Shown here one piece after another: positions 8,772-17,226 of a DNA stretch of 51,052 bases; position 1 is the stretch's first letter, and the number at the start of each line of letters is the position of its first letter. The DNA is from a virus. The position numbers were made by a program, and so were the translations under genes. The DNA lies in the IMG/VR virus record IMGVR_UViG_3300017773_004998, positions 1 through 51,052 of that record; one strand, 5' to 3'. The notes beneath the pieces were generated by a model that saw only the letters and a list, made by a program, of their open reading frames with translations, was not told the DNA's origin and did not search any database.

Positions 8772-9612
8772 ATCACAAGGAATAAATAAATCTGAATTAA
8801 GTGATATGCTTATAGCTAATAATGGTGAAGCTAATAAAACCTTTAATTGGCGATCCTCAGATTCCGAAGACGCTTTTAAAGTAAATGTAAAAGAAGGTGA
8901 AAAACTTTATTGGTTAAACAAAAAAATTGAGTACAAATACAATAATGAAGGTTTTAGAGCACCTTACGATTTTAATAATGAAGATAATGGTATAGTAACA
9001 TTAGGGTGTAGTTTTACAGAAGGAGTAGGGTTACCTTATGAATATTCCTGGGGGTATAAACTAGCTAAACATTTAAATTTAAAACACTGGCAGCTAGCAC
9101 AAGGATCTATGGGATTAGATACTGCTTTTAGGTTACTTTTAGCATGGCATCAAAAACTAAAAATTAAACAAGTATTCTTATTTGTTCCTCCTATGTTTAG
9201 AAATGAATTTATAATTAGTGATAATAATCTGATAAAAATTTATTTAGATAAAGGAGAAGATGTATCATTTATTCATACATTAGGAACTGATTTAGGCAGA
9301 CAGATATTTGCTAAAATAAAACACGGATATGAAACTTTTTTTAAGTCTATGATTTTTGGTAGTAACCAAAACGAAATAATGAGACAAATGAGAGGAATAT
9401 CAGCAATTAAAGGACTATGTTGTGAATTAGGTATACCCTTTTATTATCAAACACATAAAACTTTTAACACAGCACCTAATCATAAAATAGCATCTGAAAT
9501 ACCAGATGAAATTTGTCCAGATATACCAGCTAGAGATCAACATTGGGGAGCAAAAGCTCAGCATCTCATCTATACTAACTTTTTAAAATTATATGAAAAT
9601 AATAACGGGTGA
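8755..9612 (+). CDS. SGNH-like protein
   Basis: A conserved NNEGFRAPY stretch (about residues 62-70) leads into IVTLGCSFTEGVGLPYE, where Gly-Cys-Ser-Phe-Thr fits SGNH block I. LAQGSMGLD fits the second block, VFLFVPPMFRNEF the third, and a C-terminal ARDQHWGAKAQHLIY gives the Asp-x-His pair. The 'N.G.R...' lead-in is typical of SGNH proteins of polysaccharide and phage clusters. It is 285 residues and overlaps its neighbours by 17 and 20 nt. Function as an esterase or acyltransferase on a glycan is family-level inference. Confidence 0.6.
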   Translation: MTNLFKSQGINKSELSDMLIANNGEANKTFNWRSSDSEDAFKVNVKEGEKLYWLNKKIEYKYNNEGFRAPYDFNNEDNGIVTLGCSFTEGVGLPYEYSWGYKLAKHLNLKHWQLAQGSMGLDTAFRLLLAWHQKLKIKQVFLFVPPMFRNEFIISDNNLIKIYLDKGEDVSFIHTLGTDLGRQIFAKIKHGYETFFKSMIFGSNQNEIMRQMRGISAIKGLCCELGIPFYYQTHKTFNTAPNHKIASEIPDEICPDIPARDQHWGAKAQHLIYTNFLKLYENNNG

Positions 9613-10435
9613 ACATATACAAGATTTATGCGGTGTTAGTATAAGCAAAAGAGAGCATAAACCATTAGAGAGTCAAAATCAACTTGATTCTATTGATATA
9701 GATAATTTTAATTTTAAAAATTATGATAATCCTTCTATAGTATATGTAAACAGTTCTTTAATTAATAATACTAAACCTAAATTAGTAGAAAGTAGATTAT
9801 ATGAAAAATTAAACCAGTTAAAAAATCCTTTTAATTTAGTTTTACATAATTCTGATGATTCTTTTGACAGTATTCATTTAAAGTACTTTGATATAAAAAA
9901 TATTAAAAAAATATTTACACAAAACATTAATACTGAACATGAGAGATTATTTCCCTTACCTATAGGGTTAGCTAATTCTATGTGGGATTTTGGAGATATA
10001 GAATATTTTTCATCTCATTTAAGTAGTTTACCTAAACAGGATAAGTTTATTCATTTTAACTTTACTGTTGAAGGAGGAGCTCGAAACGAATATAGACCAC
10101 AATGTTATAAAGCAGCAACCAAAAAAGGAATAGTAAAATCACCAGCTTATAAATTTAACGAGTATGTAAAAGAGATAGCAAGGTATAGATATTGCCTTAG
10201 CCCAGAAGGCAACGGGATTGATTGTCATAGGATGTGGGAATGTCTTTATTTAAAAGTTATACCAATATGTCATAGAAATATCTTAACTGAATATTTTTCT
10301 AAACTATTTCCTATCGTTTTAGTAGATGATTGGAACGATTTAGACCTAAGCTATTTAACAAATGAATATAAACCAGATTGGTCTAATTATCATTTATTAG
10401 ATTTAAATAACTACTTAAATTATATAAAATGGTAA
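9593..10435 (+). CDS. Exostosin-like (GT47-type) glycosyltransferase-like protein
   Basis: The segment LFPLPIGLANSMW is followed by RYRYCLSPEGNGIDCHRMWE, then YLKVIPICHRN and LFPIVLVDDWNDL. This is the donor-binding half of exostosin-like GT-B transferases: SP-x-G-x-G-x-D-x-x-R-x-W-E-x-L-x-x-x-x-x-P-I-x. The N-terminal 110 residues are not recognised. The length of 280 residues is close to one and a half domains, so the acceptor half is small. It overlaps the SGNH gene by 20 nt and the sulfotransferase gene by 7 nt; exostosin-like enzymes and sulfotransferases work together in known sulfated polysaccharides, but that link is inference here. Confidence 0.65.
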   Translation: MKIITGEHIQDLCGVSISKREHKPLESQNQLDSIDIDNFNFKNYDNPSIVYVNSSLINNTKPKLVESRLYEKLNQLKNPFNLVLHNSDDSFDSIHLKYFDIKNIKKIFTQNINTEHERLFPLPIGLANSMWDFGDIEYFSSHLSSLPKQDKFIHFNFTVEGGARNEYRPQCYKAATKKGIVKSPAYKFNEYVKEIARYRYCLSPEGNGIDCHRMWECLYLKVIPICHRNILTEYFSKLFPIVLVDDWNDLDLSYLTNEYKPDWSNYHLLDLNNYLNYIKW

Positions 10436-11073
10436 GTCACAAACATAAGTTTATATTTTTACATATTCCAAAGTGTGCTGGTACTTCAATAGGAGAAACT
10501 TTAAATTCATATTTTGATGAATACTGGAACTATAGTGGTTTTAAGATACACCATGATGATTTAACTGAAAAAATGTTAAAAGAATACTTTGTATTTACTA
10601 TAGTGAGAAACCCTTGGGATAGGCTATTTTCTCAATATAAGTTTAGACCATGGTTGAACTGTGACCCTTTTGAAGATACAGTTAATAATTTAGAAGAAAA
10701 ATTTGAATCTGCTTATAATAAGTCTGTAAGAAATATTCCGGAACATATTAATCCTAAATTAGATAATGCGTTTAATAGAGCTAACTGGTTTGATGAATTT
10801 GTTCATATACCATCTCAAGTAGAGTTTTTAAACGGAAAATATAATGATAATATGAAAAAAATTTCGTATATTGATTATATAGGAAGGTTTGAAGATTTAG
10901 ATAGGTCATGGAAGTATATATGTGAAAAACTAAATATACCGGAAATTCCATTACCACATAAAAATGTAAGTGAAGGAGAAAAAGATTATAAAAAAATATA
11001 TACTGATGAAACAAAAGCTTATGTAGCTAAGAAGTATAGTGACGATATAAAACTATTTAATTATGAATTTTAA
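10429..11073 (+). CDS. Sulfotransferase (PAPS-dependent, Sulfotransfer_2-like)
   Basis: FIFLHIPKCAGTS (about residues 8-20) is the 5'-phosphosulfate-binding loop. FTIVRNPWDRLFSQY (about 57-71) is the 3'-phosphate-binding segment with its Arg and Ser. YIGRFEDLDRSWKYIC (about 145-160) is the usual third block of carbohydrate sulfotransferases. It is 214 residues, a normal size for this soluble family. It transfers sulfate from PAPS to a hydroxyl, most likely of a glycan given the operon. PAPS must be supplied by the host, as no PAPS synthesis gene is visible. It overlaps neighbours by 7 and 11 nt. Confidence 0.85.
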   Translation: MVSHKHKFIFLHIPKCAGTSIGETLNSYFDEYWNYSGFKIHHDDLTEKMLKEYFVFTIVRNPWDRLFSQYKFRPWLNCDPFEDTVNNLEEKFESAYNKSVRNIPEHINPKLDNAFNRANWFDEFVHIPSQVEFLNGKYNDNMKKISYIDYIGRFEDLDRSWKYICEKLNIPEIPLPHKNVSEGEKDYKKIYTDETKAYVAKKYSDDIKLFNYEF

Positions 11074-11866
11074 TTATACCGGAGTTAAGTATTGGGGTGA
11101 ACGTTTTAAAAAGTTTAACCATTTTGATATTATACCTTATCAAGATGTAGTTGATGCTTATATTAAAACCTCAGATGATTTAAAACCAGATCACGAAAAA
11201 TTTGGCTGGAATGAAAGACCAATTAATTCTGATAAAGACGAGTTTAAACCCGAAGCTAATTGGAACGGATTTGATCCACTTTACTTTAATGTAGATCCTA
11301 CGGAAGAAACAGTAGTGATGGCTAAAGCAGATGTTATATCAATGGATATGTCAGGAGTCGGCAATACATGGGATAAATTTCTCTATCTTACCCTGCCTTA
11401 CGAGTTAATTAATAAACATATGACTAACATGCACGATAATAGTGATGTAAGTACAGCTAGAAACTTTATAAAGGAAGTAGAAGAGACTGTTGGGTGGGAA
11501 GGAGATAATTGGAAAGCTGTAGAGAAAAAGTACGATTACCATCATCCTGATACTTCTACCTATACTGATATGTACGAAACTCATACATGCCTTAAGTGGA
11601 AACAGGATTTTGATATAAGACAGTATATTTCTATAAAGAAAAATGGTTTATTATTTCCTGTGTGTTATAATAGTATGTACCATATGTTAAGAAGAGGTAC
11701 TCATAGAGCAGTTTTATTGGCTATGACCAATAGTGATGTTCCTATTTTTTTACAAGTACCTAACGAAAAACATTATAAAGTTACTACACCAGAATTTTTT
11801 GGAGGTAGAAAATTAGAAATGTGGGTTGATATTAATGATAAAAAATTAGATTTTAATTTAGTATGA
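11063..11866 (+). CDS. Unknown protein with 'HR' motif; paralogue of the gene at 12819
   Basis: I do not recognise a named family. It shares an architecture with the product of the gene at 12819: a VKYW sequence within the first ten residues, a central FLYLTLPYELI (FIYIELPYQLF in the paralogue), and a C-terminal RRGTHRAVLLAMTNSDVPIFLQV (RNSHRMAFCYKNKSDVPFFYEV in the paralogue). An x-G/S-HR...VP pattern occurs in ParB-like N-terminal-fold proteins of polysaccharide clusters, so this may be a nucleotide- or sugar-binding accessory protein. It has 267 residues, overlaps the sulfotransferase gene by 11 nt and the next gene by 4 nt. Confidence 0.6.
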   Translation: MNFNYTGVKYWGERFKKFNHFDIIPYQDVVDAYIKTSDDLKPDHEKFGWNERPINSDKDEFKPEANWNGFDPLYFNVDPTEETVVMAKADVISMDMSGVGNTWDKFLYLTLPYELINKHMTNMHDNSDVSTARNFIKEVEETVGWEGDNWKAVEKKYDYHHPDTSTYTDMYETHTCLKWKQDFDIRQYISIKKNGLLFPVCYNSMYHMLRRGTHRAVLLAMTNSDVPIFLQVPNEKHYKVTTPEFFGGRKLEMWVDINDKKLDFNLV

Positions 11867-12537
11867 AAAGTATAGCAGTAATAATCCATGCTAGAAGACA
11901 GAGTAGTAGATGCCCTGATAAGCATTTAAGAGACTTAGGAGACGGTAATACATTAATTGATATTGCAATAAATAATGTATGTAAAATAGATAATGTTGAG
12001 GAAAAGTACTTAGCATCATATGAACCAGAACTTATTGAAAGAGCTGAAGGTAAAATAGATATATTAGAACGAAAGTACGAAGCAGTAGCACCCGGGAATG
12101 CTCATCATAGTATAATGTATGAACACCTATCTAACGTAAAAGCAGATTATATTATAAATTATAATCCCTGTCAACCCTTTTTAAAAGTAGAAGAATTACA
12201 GAAAGTAATAGATTGGTTTAAAAAATCTCCTTTAGAAAGTGCTATAACTGTAAAAGAGACAAGAAACTTTTTTTGGAAAAATGACGCTAGACCAGTTAAC
12301 TTTAAACCTAATGATAGGTTATCAACTACAAGTGGACCTTTTTTATGGGAAGCTACTCATTCATTAGTTATGTACAAACGTTCTTATATGTTAGAGAATT
12401 GGGAGCTTTTCCCAAACACATTTTCAGATCCTTATCCTTATCTAGTTGAGTGGAAGGAGGAAGAGTTAGTTGATGTAGATACTGAATTAGATTTTAAATT
12501 AGTAAAATTATTATATGAAAAAGAAATACGTAATTGA
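11863..12537 (+). CDS. CMP-sugar synthetase-like cytidylyltransferase
   Basis: The N-terminus VIIHARRQSSRCPDKHL (about 6-22) follows the pyrophosphorylase signature of CMP-Kdo/CMP-nonulosonate synthetases (I-x-A-R-x-x-S-x-R-x-P-x-K). IINYNPCQPFLKVEELQKVI (about 96-115) corresponds to the segment that usually reads L-Q-P-T-S-P-L-R. The length of 224 residues suits the monomer core. By family, it would couple CTP to a 3-deoxy sugar acid such as the product of a NeuB-like enzyme; a NeuB-like gene is present at 21054. It overlaps the HAD gene by 23 nt. The exact sugar is unknown. Confidence 0.6.
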   Translation: MKSIAVIIHARRQSSRCPDKHLRDLGDGNTLIDIAINNVCKIDNVEEKYLASYEPELIERAEGKIDILERKYEAVAPGNAHHSIMYEHLSNVKADYIINYNPCQPFLKVEELQKVIDWFKKSPLESAITVKETRNFFWKNDARPVNFKPNDRLSTTSGPFLWEATHSLVMYKRSYMLENWELFPNTFSDPYPYLVEWKEEELVDVDTELDFKLVKLLYEKEIRN

Positions 12538-12832
12538 TATAGATGATACTATCTGTATAGAGAAAGGCCCGGTAATAAGTAGAGTACCTTACCGTGACAG
12601 AATAAAAAAAGTAAATGAGCTTTATGATAAAGGTCATACTATTATTTTTTATACTGCTAGAGGTAATAAAAGCGGCAGAGGAGAGAAGTACTATAGACCA
12701 ATAACCGAAGCTCAATTAGAGTCCTGGGGAGTAAAATATCACCATTTATATTTCAAACCTTTTGATGCAGACATATTTATAGATGATAGATCTGTTCATC
12801 CAGATCAGTTTTTTGATAATGAAGATTTATAA
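12515..12832 (+). CDS. Small HAD-family phosphatase-like protein
   Basis: DIDDTI at residues 8-13 is HAD motif I (nucleophile Asp8, acid/base Asp10). HTIIFYTARG (about 41-50) is motif II with its Thr, and ADIFIDDRSVHPDQFF (about 87-102) is motif IV with paired Asp. At 105 residues it is a minimal HAD without a cap domain, like the small capsule-biosynthesis phosphatases. It could dephosphorylate a sugar phosphate feeding the adjacent cytidylyltransferase. It overlaps the gene before by 23 nt and the gene after by 14 nt. Confidence 0.75.
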   Translation: MKKKYVIDIDDTICIEKGPVISRVPYRDRIKKVNELYDKGHTIIFYTARGNKSGRGEKYYRPITEAQLESWGVKYHHLYFKPFDADIFIDDRSVHPDQFFDNEDL

Positions 12833-13631
12833 AAATAATAAGGTTAAGTACTGGACTCCGTGTTTTGACGATCTTAAATCTTTTGATATATTAGATATTA
12901 AAGATATAAGTTTAAGGTATGATAAAGCTTATGAGTGTATTAGAGATGAGTACGAAACTGTGGAAGAAAACCTAGATTATGACTATAGGTTACAATATGG
13001 AGCAATGAAATGGGCAAATCCGGTTGTAGATAACGCTTCTAATATAGTTAAAAGACATTTTAATGATTTTACTAACTCTAAGTTTATATACATAGAACTA
13101 CCTTATCAGTTATTTGAAGATTATTTCAATACTTGGCTTTATAGAAACCCAGATAATGGTCCTACTACTACACCCTGGTCTAAGATAGAGAAATATATAG
13201 ATAAAAATGAAGAATGGGGAAAAGAGATTAAAGCATTTAAACATAATAACGGTAAGACTGTAAGAGAGCATGAAGATGTTACTTCGTATGGAATATGGTT
13301 AACCTATTTAATTTATGGCTTAGGAACTCCGGTGTTTAATAATGGAAGTTATTTTCCTAAAAGAAATAGTCATAGGATGGCATTTTGCTATAAAAATAAA
13401 AGTGATGTACCTTTTTTTTACGAAGTACAGGATGATAGTAATTTTAATTTAGAGTTTGTTCCGTTTAGTTTAAATCCTGAAATAGGTGGATATGATCATG
13501 AAAACTTTAAACCAGATGCTGAACTTGATTACTATTTTAAAGATATTAAAAAAGCAGAAGTAGATATAAGAAATAAAAATATTACTTTTTATAATAAAGA
13601 TAATAATAGTATAGCTAAATATATAAAATGA
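12819..13631 (+). CDS. Unknown protein, paralogue of the gene at 11063
   Basis: The start ATG at 12819 is preferred over an ATG at 12783 because it puts the shared VKYW motif near the N-terminus (MKIYKNNKVKYW), as in the paralogue at 11063, and gives the short overlap usual in this operon. Other shared stretches are FIYIELPYQLF, a RNSHR motif and SDVPFFYEV. The ~270-residue protein has no membrane segment. The two copies flank the cytidylyltransferase and HAD genes, suggesting duplication with two genes between. Its function is unknown. Confidence 0.6.
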   Translation: MKIYKNNKVKYWTPCFDDLKSFDILDIKDISLRYDKAYECIRDEYETVEENLDYDYRLQYGAMKWANPVVDNASNIVKRHFNDFTNSKFIYIELPYQLFEDYFNTWLYRNPDNGPTTTPWSKIEKYIDKNEEWGKEIKAFKHNNGKTVREHEDVTSYGIWLTYLIYGLGTPVFNNGSYFPKRNSHRMAFCYKNKSDVPFFYEVQDDSNFNLEFVPFSLNPEIGGYDHENFKPDAELDYYFKDIKKAEVDIRNKNITFYNKDNNSIAKYIK

Positions 13632-15283
13632 AACAGTTTTTCAACATAGTATTACCGATGGCAGGAAAAGGGTCTAGGTTCAGAAAAAATGGTTATAAAG
13701 AGTCTAAACCGTTTATAGATATTAATGGACGGTATATGATTGAACATGTAATACAGAACTTAGGAATTCAATTTGATAGTAACTTTAAATTTATTATTAT
13801 ATGTCAAAAAAGTGACTTTAATAAATATGATTTTAATTTTATTAATAAATTGATAGGACACGATAATGTTGAAGTAATTACTTTAGATAAAACAACAGAA
13901 GGTGCAGCATGTACTTTACTTACCGCCAGAGAGTTTATAGATAATAAAGTTCCTCTATTAAGTTTTAACTCTGATCAAATGATTGATTATGATGCTAATG
14001 AAACTTTTAGTAGAATGAGTCTACACGATGGAGGTATGCCTTGTTTTTATGGTGAAAGCGAAGATTGGAGTTATGCCAAAACTGATAAAGATGGGTATGT
14101 ACTAGAAGTAGCAGAAAAGAAAAAAATATCTAATGATGCAACAGCTGGTTACTACTATTGGAGTAGAGGATCTGATTATGTTAAATACGCAGATCAAATG
14201 ATTGCCGCAAATGATAGAATAAATAACGAATTTTATGTAGCCCCAGTTTATAATTATGCTGTTAAGGATGGTAAAAAGATAGTTATTACTCATGTTGATA
14301 AAGTATATGAATTAGGAACACCTCAATGGTTGGAAGAGTATGCAACCAAGTATTTAAGATTTGCAAATGAAAAAGATTTTGATAGGGGTATATTTTATGA
14401 AACTCCTGAAAATGGACTTTTTGAAGTAAGATGGCCAAAAGGCAATCTTAGGTACCAATGGGAGTATAAAGATGGAATAAGAGCAGATGGCATATCTAAG
14501 AGCTGGAGACCAGATGGAAGTCTTAAGTATAAAACTTATTGGAGAGACGGTAAAGAATATAAAAGAGAATTAATTAAAAAACAAAGAGTAGCAATATGCT
14601 TTTGGGGACAAACCAGAACATATAGTGCTTTAGAAAATTATTATAACTTATATCATGAAAATATACAATTCGATTATTTCATAAGTACATGGGATGATTT
14701 TAAAGATAAATCTCCATTAGATAAGTGTACTAAAAAAGAATTTATAGATCCGAATATTACTAAATTTAAAAATAATACCGATAGAGCTACATACTTAATT
14801 CATAGGGTAAATAATTTAAAATCAAAACATGAATTAGATAATGGATTTGTTTACGATTATATAGTATGGACTAGAAGTGAAATATTATTTCAAAATGACC
14901 AACTACTTAATTTTATAGTAAGCAAATTAAACTTTACTAAGTACGATGAAAACCAAACACCTTTTGAAGTAAATACTTTAAGTGAATTAAGATTAGAACC
15001 AGACCCAAATAATAATAATGAAATGGTAGACAGAATAGATGCTGATTATTCTTTTTTTGGTACGTCTTTAGCTTTTGATTTATATTCTTCTATATGGAAA
15101 TACTATTTTAAAAGCTATAAATGTGATAACTTAGTTCAAAAAGGATTTGGAGGGCACCATGCTCATGCATTAGCTATCAAAAAATTTAACCTAGAACATA
15201 AACTGATAAATCCAAATAACGAAAGATCCAAAAAACTCGCACATAAATCCCAGTTCTTTAAATTAAAAAAGAAAGAAGTATGA
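13628..15283 (+). CDS. Three-part fusion: sugar nucleotidyltransferase + YwqK/MORN-like repeats + GT-like domain
   Basis: Residues 1-245 form a sugar-1-phosphate nucleotidyltransferase: LPMAGKGSRFRKNGYKESKP (about 9-28, NTP-binding G-x-G-x-R-F and Lys), SFNSDQMIDYD for the metal Asp, and a C-terminal KVYELGTPQWLEEY. Residues about 250-310 contain short repeats (VRWPKGNLRYQWEYKDG, SWRPDGSLKYKTYWRDG) like the YwqK/MORN_2 pattern. From about 317 onward AICFWGQTRTY and DYIVWTRSEILF match the 'GQxR' putative glycosyltransferase at 6290. The protein is 551 residues, one continuous frame. It would activate and transfer a sugar in one polypeptide. The first domain is paralogous to the C-terminal half of the gene at 22657. 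Confidence 0.75.
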   Translation: MKQFFNIVLPMAGKGSRFRKNGYKESKPFIDINGRYMIEHVIQNLGIQFDSNFKFIIICQKSDFNKYDFNFINKLIGHDNVEVITLDKTTEGAACTLLTAREFIDNKVPLLSFNSDQMIDYDANETFSRMSLHDGGMPCFYGESEDWSYAKTDKDGYVLEVAEKKKISNDATAGYYYWSRGSDYVKYADQMIAANDRINNEFYVAPVYNYAVKDGKKIVITHVDKVYELGTPQWLEEYATKYLRFANEKDFDRGIFYETPENGLFEVRWPKGNLRYQWEYKDGIRADGISKSWRPDGSLKYKTYWRDGKEYKRELIKKQRVAICFWGQTRTYSALENYYNLYHENIQFDYFISTWDDFKDKSPLDKCTKKEFIDPNITKFKNNTDRATYLIHRVNNLKSKHELDNGFVYDYIVWTRSEILFQNDQLLNFIVSKLNFTKYDENQTPFEVNTLSELRLEPDPNNNNEMVDRIDADYSFFGTSLAFDLYSSIWKYYFKSYKCDNLVQKGFGGHHAHALAIKKFNLEHKLINPNNERSKKLAHKSQFFKLKKKEV

Positions 15284-16203
15284 CACAACCTATAACATAT
15301 GCTTATTTAGAGACTACAAATTACTGTAATCTACAGTGTTCGTTTTGTAATAGACACGAGGTTATAGGAGCACTTCAACATATGCCCCTATCTAAGTTTA
15401 GAAAAATGTTAGAAGGGCTAAAACATCATCCTATTACTGAAGCTAAACTTATGGGAATGGGAGAACCAATGCTTCATCCTCAATTTGATGAAATATGTAA
15501 AACTTTTAAAGAGTTCTTTCCAAAAGCTTTCTTAATAGTAGCTACAAATTGTCAATACCCTGTAAAACCTCATACTAAAATGGGTATTAAATTCCAGAAC
15601 TGTATGAAGTATATAGATTTACTTTATTTTAGTATAGACGGATATAAGGATTCTTACGAAAGAGATAGATCACCTGCTAAATGGGGGAAATTAATATCGT
15701 TTTTAGATAACTTCCAGTATATGGATAGACATACATGTAGAGTTACCTGTAACTACGTAGTAAATCCACAAAATGTTTACGATATTCCGTTAATACAGGA
15801 AAGAATAGTAGAGACTTATAAGTTAGAAGAGTTAAGATTAAATATAGCACAAGATTGGTCTGAAGATAAATCTATGCCTGGTGGCTATTCTGAAAAAGAT
15901 TTACTATATTTAAAGAATAACTGGAAGGATAATATAAAAGGAAAATCCGATTGGGAATTCCCAGATTGCTTTTGGGTAAAGAATGGTATATATACTACTG
16001 TAGAAGGACACATTAAAATGTGTTGTCTTAATACTGGAGCTAAACCTTTCGGAAATTTATTTGAAAATACTATAGATGAAATTAGACAGAGTGAAGATTA
16101 CTTAAATGTAAAAAATGGGTGCTCATCGAACAAACCCACTTCTCATTGTAAAAACTGTTCGTATAAAGAGTTAACACCTATGTTATCTTTAATTAGAAAT
16201 TAA
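15280..16203 (+). CDS. Radical SAM/SPASM protein
   Basis: CNLQCSFC at residues 16-23 is the radical SAM CX3CX2C cluster site, and KLMGMGEPMLHP (about 58-69) is the GGE-like SAM-binding motif in the GMGEP form. The C-terminus has CCLNTGAKPFGNLFE with cysteines followed by GCSS and SHCKNCSYKEL, which is a SPASM-type auxiliary cluster region. Length is 307 residues. SPASM enzymes modify peptides or carry out dehydrogenations on sugars; BtrN-type examples act on aminocyclitols. Located between the nucleotidyltransferase fusion and an SGNH gene, a role in sugar maturation is likely but inferred. Confidence 0.85.
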   Translation: MTQPITYAYLETTNYCNLQCSFCNRHEVIGALQHMPLSKFRKMLEGLKHHPITEAKLMGMGEPMLHPQFDEICKTFKEFFPKAFLIVATNCQYPVKPHTKMGIKFQNCMKYIDLLYFSIDGYKDSYERDRSPAKWGKLISFLDNFQYMDRHTCRVTCNYVVNPQNVYDIPLIQERIVETYKLEELRLNIAQDWSEDKSMPGGYSEKDLLYLKNNWKDNIKGKSDWEFPDCFWVKNGIYTTVEGHIKMCCLNTGAKPFGNLFENTIDEIRQSEDYLNVKNGCSSNKPTSHCKNCSYKELTPMLSLIRN

Positions 16204-16206
16204 GTT

Positions 16207-17226
16207 ATGGAAAAAATAAAATTTAATACGAGATCAGAAAAAATATTAGTTACAGCAGGCTGTTCTCATACACAAGGATCTGCTTTTCTTAAATCCAATT
16301 TCTTTAATCCTCAAACAGGTTTAAGAAATAAAAAAGGAGAAAAACTATATGAATTCGCATCTTATAAACTTAAACAAAAATACGGTGAAGATTTTATAAC
16401 ATCAGAATGGTTAACTAAAAACTTAACCTGGAGTGGTAAATTAGCTAAATTACTTAAAACCGATAATGTTTATAATTTTGGTTTAGGAGGGCTTGGTATA
16501 GATGGAGTTTGTAGGTCTATATATAATTACACAAAAAATATTGTTTCTTTAAGAGACCATCTCTTTGTAATTCAAGTACCATCTCCTGATAGACAAGAGA
16601 TAATAGCTAACGAATTTAAGGTACACCAAAGAGTAAATGATCAACTTATTGAAGATAAATGGGGATTAACTAATATTAAGCATTATGCGAATCTATATGG
16701 AGATAAATTCGGTTTTGCTAATGATCAAGATTTTAAAAAAGAATACTACTTAAGACACTATAATGCTAAATTTGTACAATCAGTATCTTTAAAGCAATTA
16801 ATATTTCTACAGCAGTATATTGAAAGTAAAGGAGGGCATGTAAGAATGTTTATTAAACCTTTTACTAATCTTATACCTTTAGAAATAAGCGATGAAGAAC
16901 AGTATGGTAAATTATATTATAATTTTGAAAGTATAGCATTTCACAGTGAAGAAGTAAAACATTTATCATTTAAAGAGATATATGATACACTAAATATTAT
17001 TAATTTAGAAGATTTACAAAATTATAGAATTAAAGCTAAATGTCAAAAACAATGGACGTTACATAGCGACGGTACTTTAATAGGGGATCATCATTATAAC
17101 GAATTAGGTAATAAAGCATTAGCTCAATGTATCTATAATAATTTTGAAAATAAAGAACTTCCTTACGTTTACCAAAATACTGAAAAAAAAGAAGGTAAGA
17201 AGGTACTAGGTAAATCTCTATTTTAA
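16207..17226 (+). CDS. SGNH-like protein
   Basis: ILVTAGCSHTQGSAF (about 13-27) fits SGNH block I as G-C-S-H. VYNFGLGGLGIDGVCRSIY gives the Gly block, FVIQVPSPDRQE the third, and DGTLIGDHHYNELGNKALAQ has an Asp-His pair near the C-terminus. It is 339 residues, the longest of the four SGNH proteins of the operon, with an insertion between blocks. It is separated from the radical SAM gene by 3 nt and its TAA shares an A with the next ATG (TAATG). It may acylate or deacylate a glycan; enzymatic direction is not visible. Confidence 0.6.
   Translation: MEKIKFNTRSEKILVTAGCSHTQGSAFLKSNFFNPQTGLRNKKGEKLYEFASYKLKQKYGEDFITSEWLTKNLTWSGKLAKLLKTDNVYNFGLGGLGIDGVCRSIYNYTKNIVSLRDHLFVIQVPSPDRQEIIANEFKVHQRVNDQLIEDKWGLTNIKHYANLYGDKFGFANDQDFKKEYYLRHYNAKFVQSVSLKQLIFLQQYIESKGGHVRMFIKPFTNLIPLEISDEEQYGKLYYNFESIAFHSEEVKHLSFKEIYDTLNIINLEDLQNYRIKAKCQKQWTLHSDGTLIGDHHYNELGNKALAQCIYNNFENKELPYVYQNTEKKEGKKVLGKSLF

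Noticed and set aside
12783-12818. An earlier ATG for the gene at 12819
   Set aside because: The extra 12 residues lengthen the overlap with the HAD gene and move the VKYW motif away from the N-terminus shared with the paralogue at 11063.
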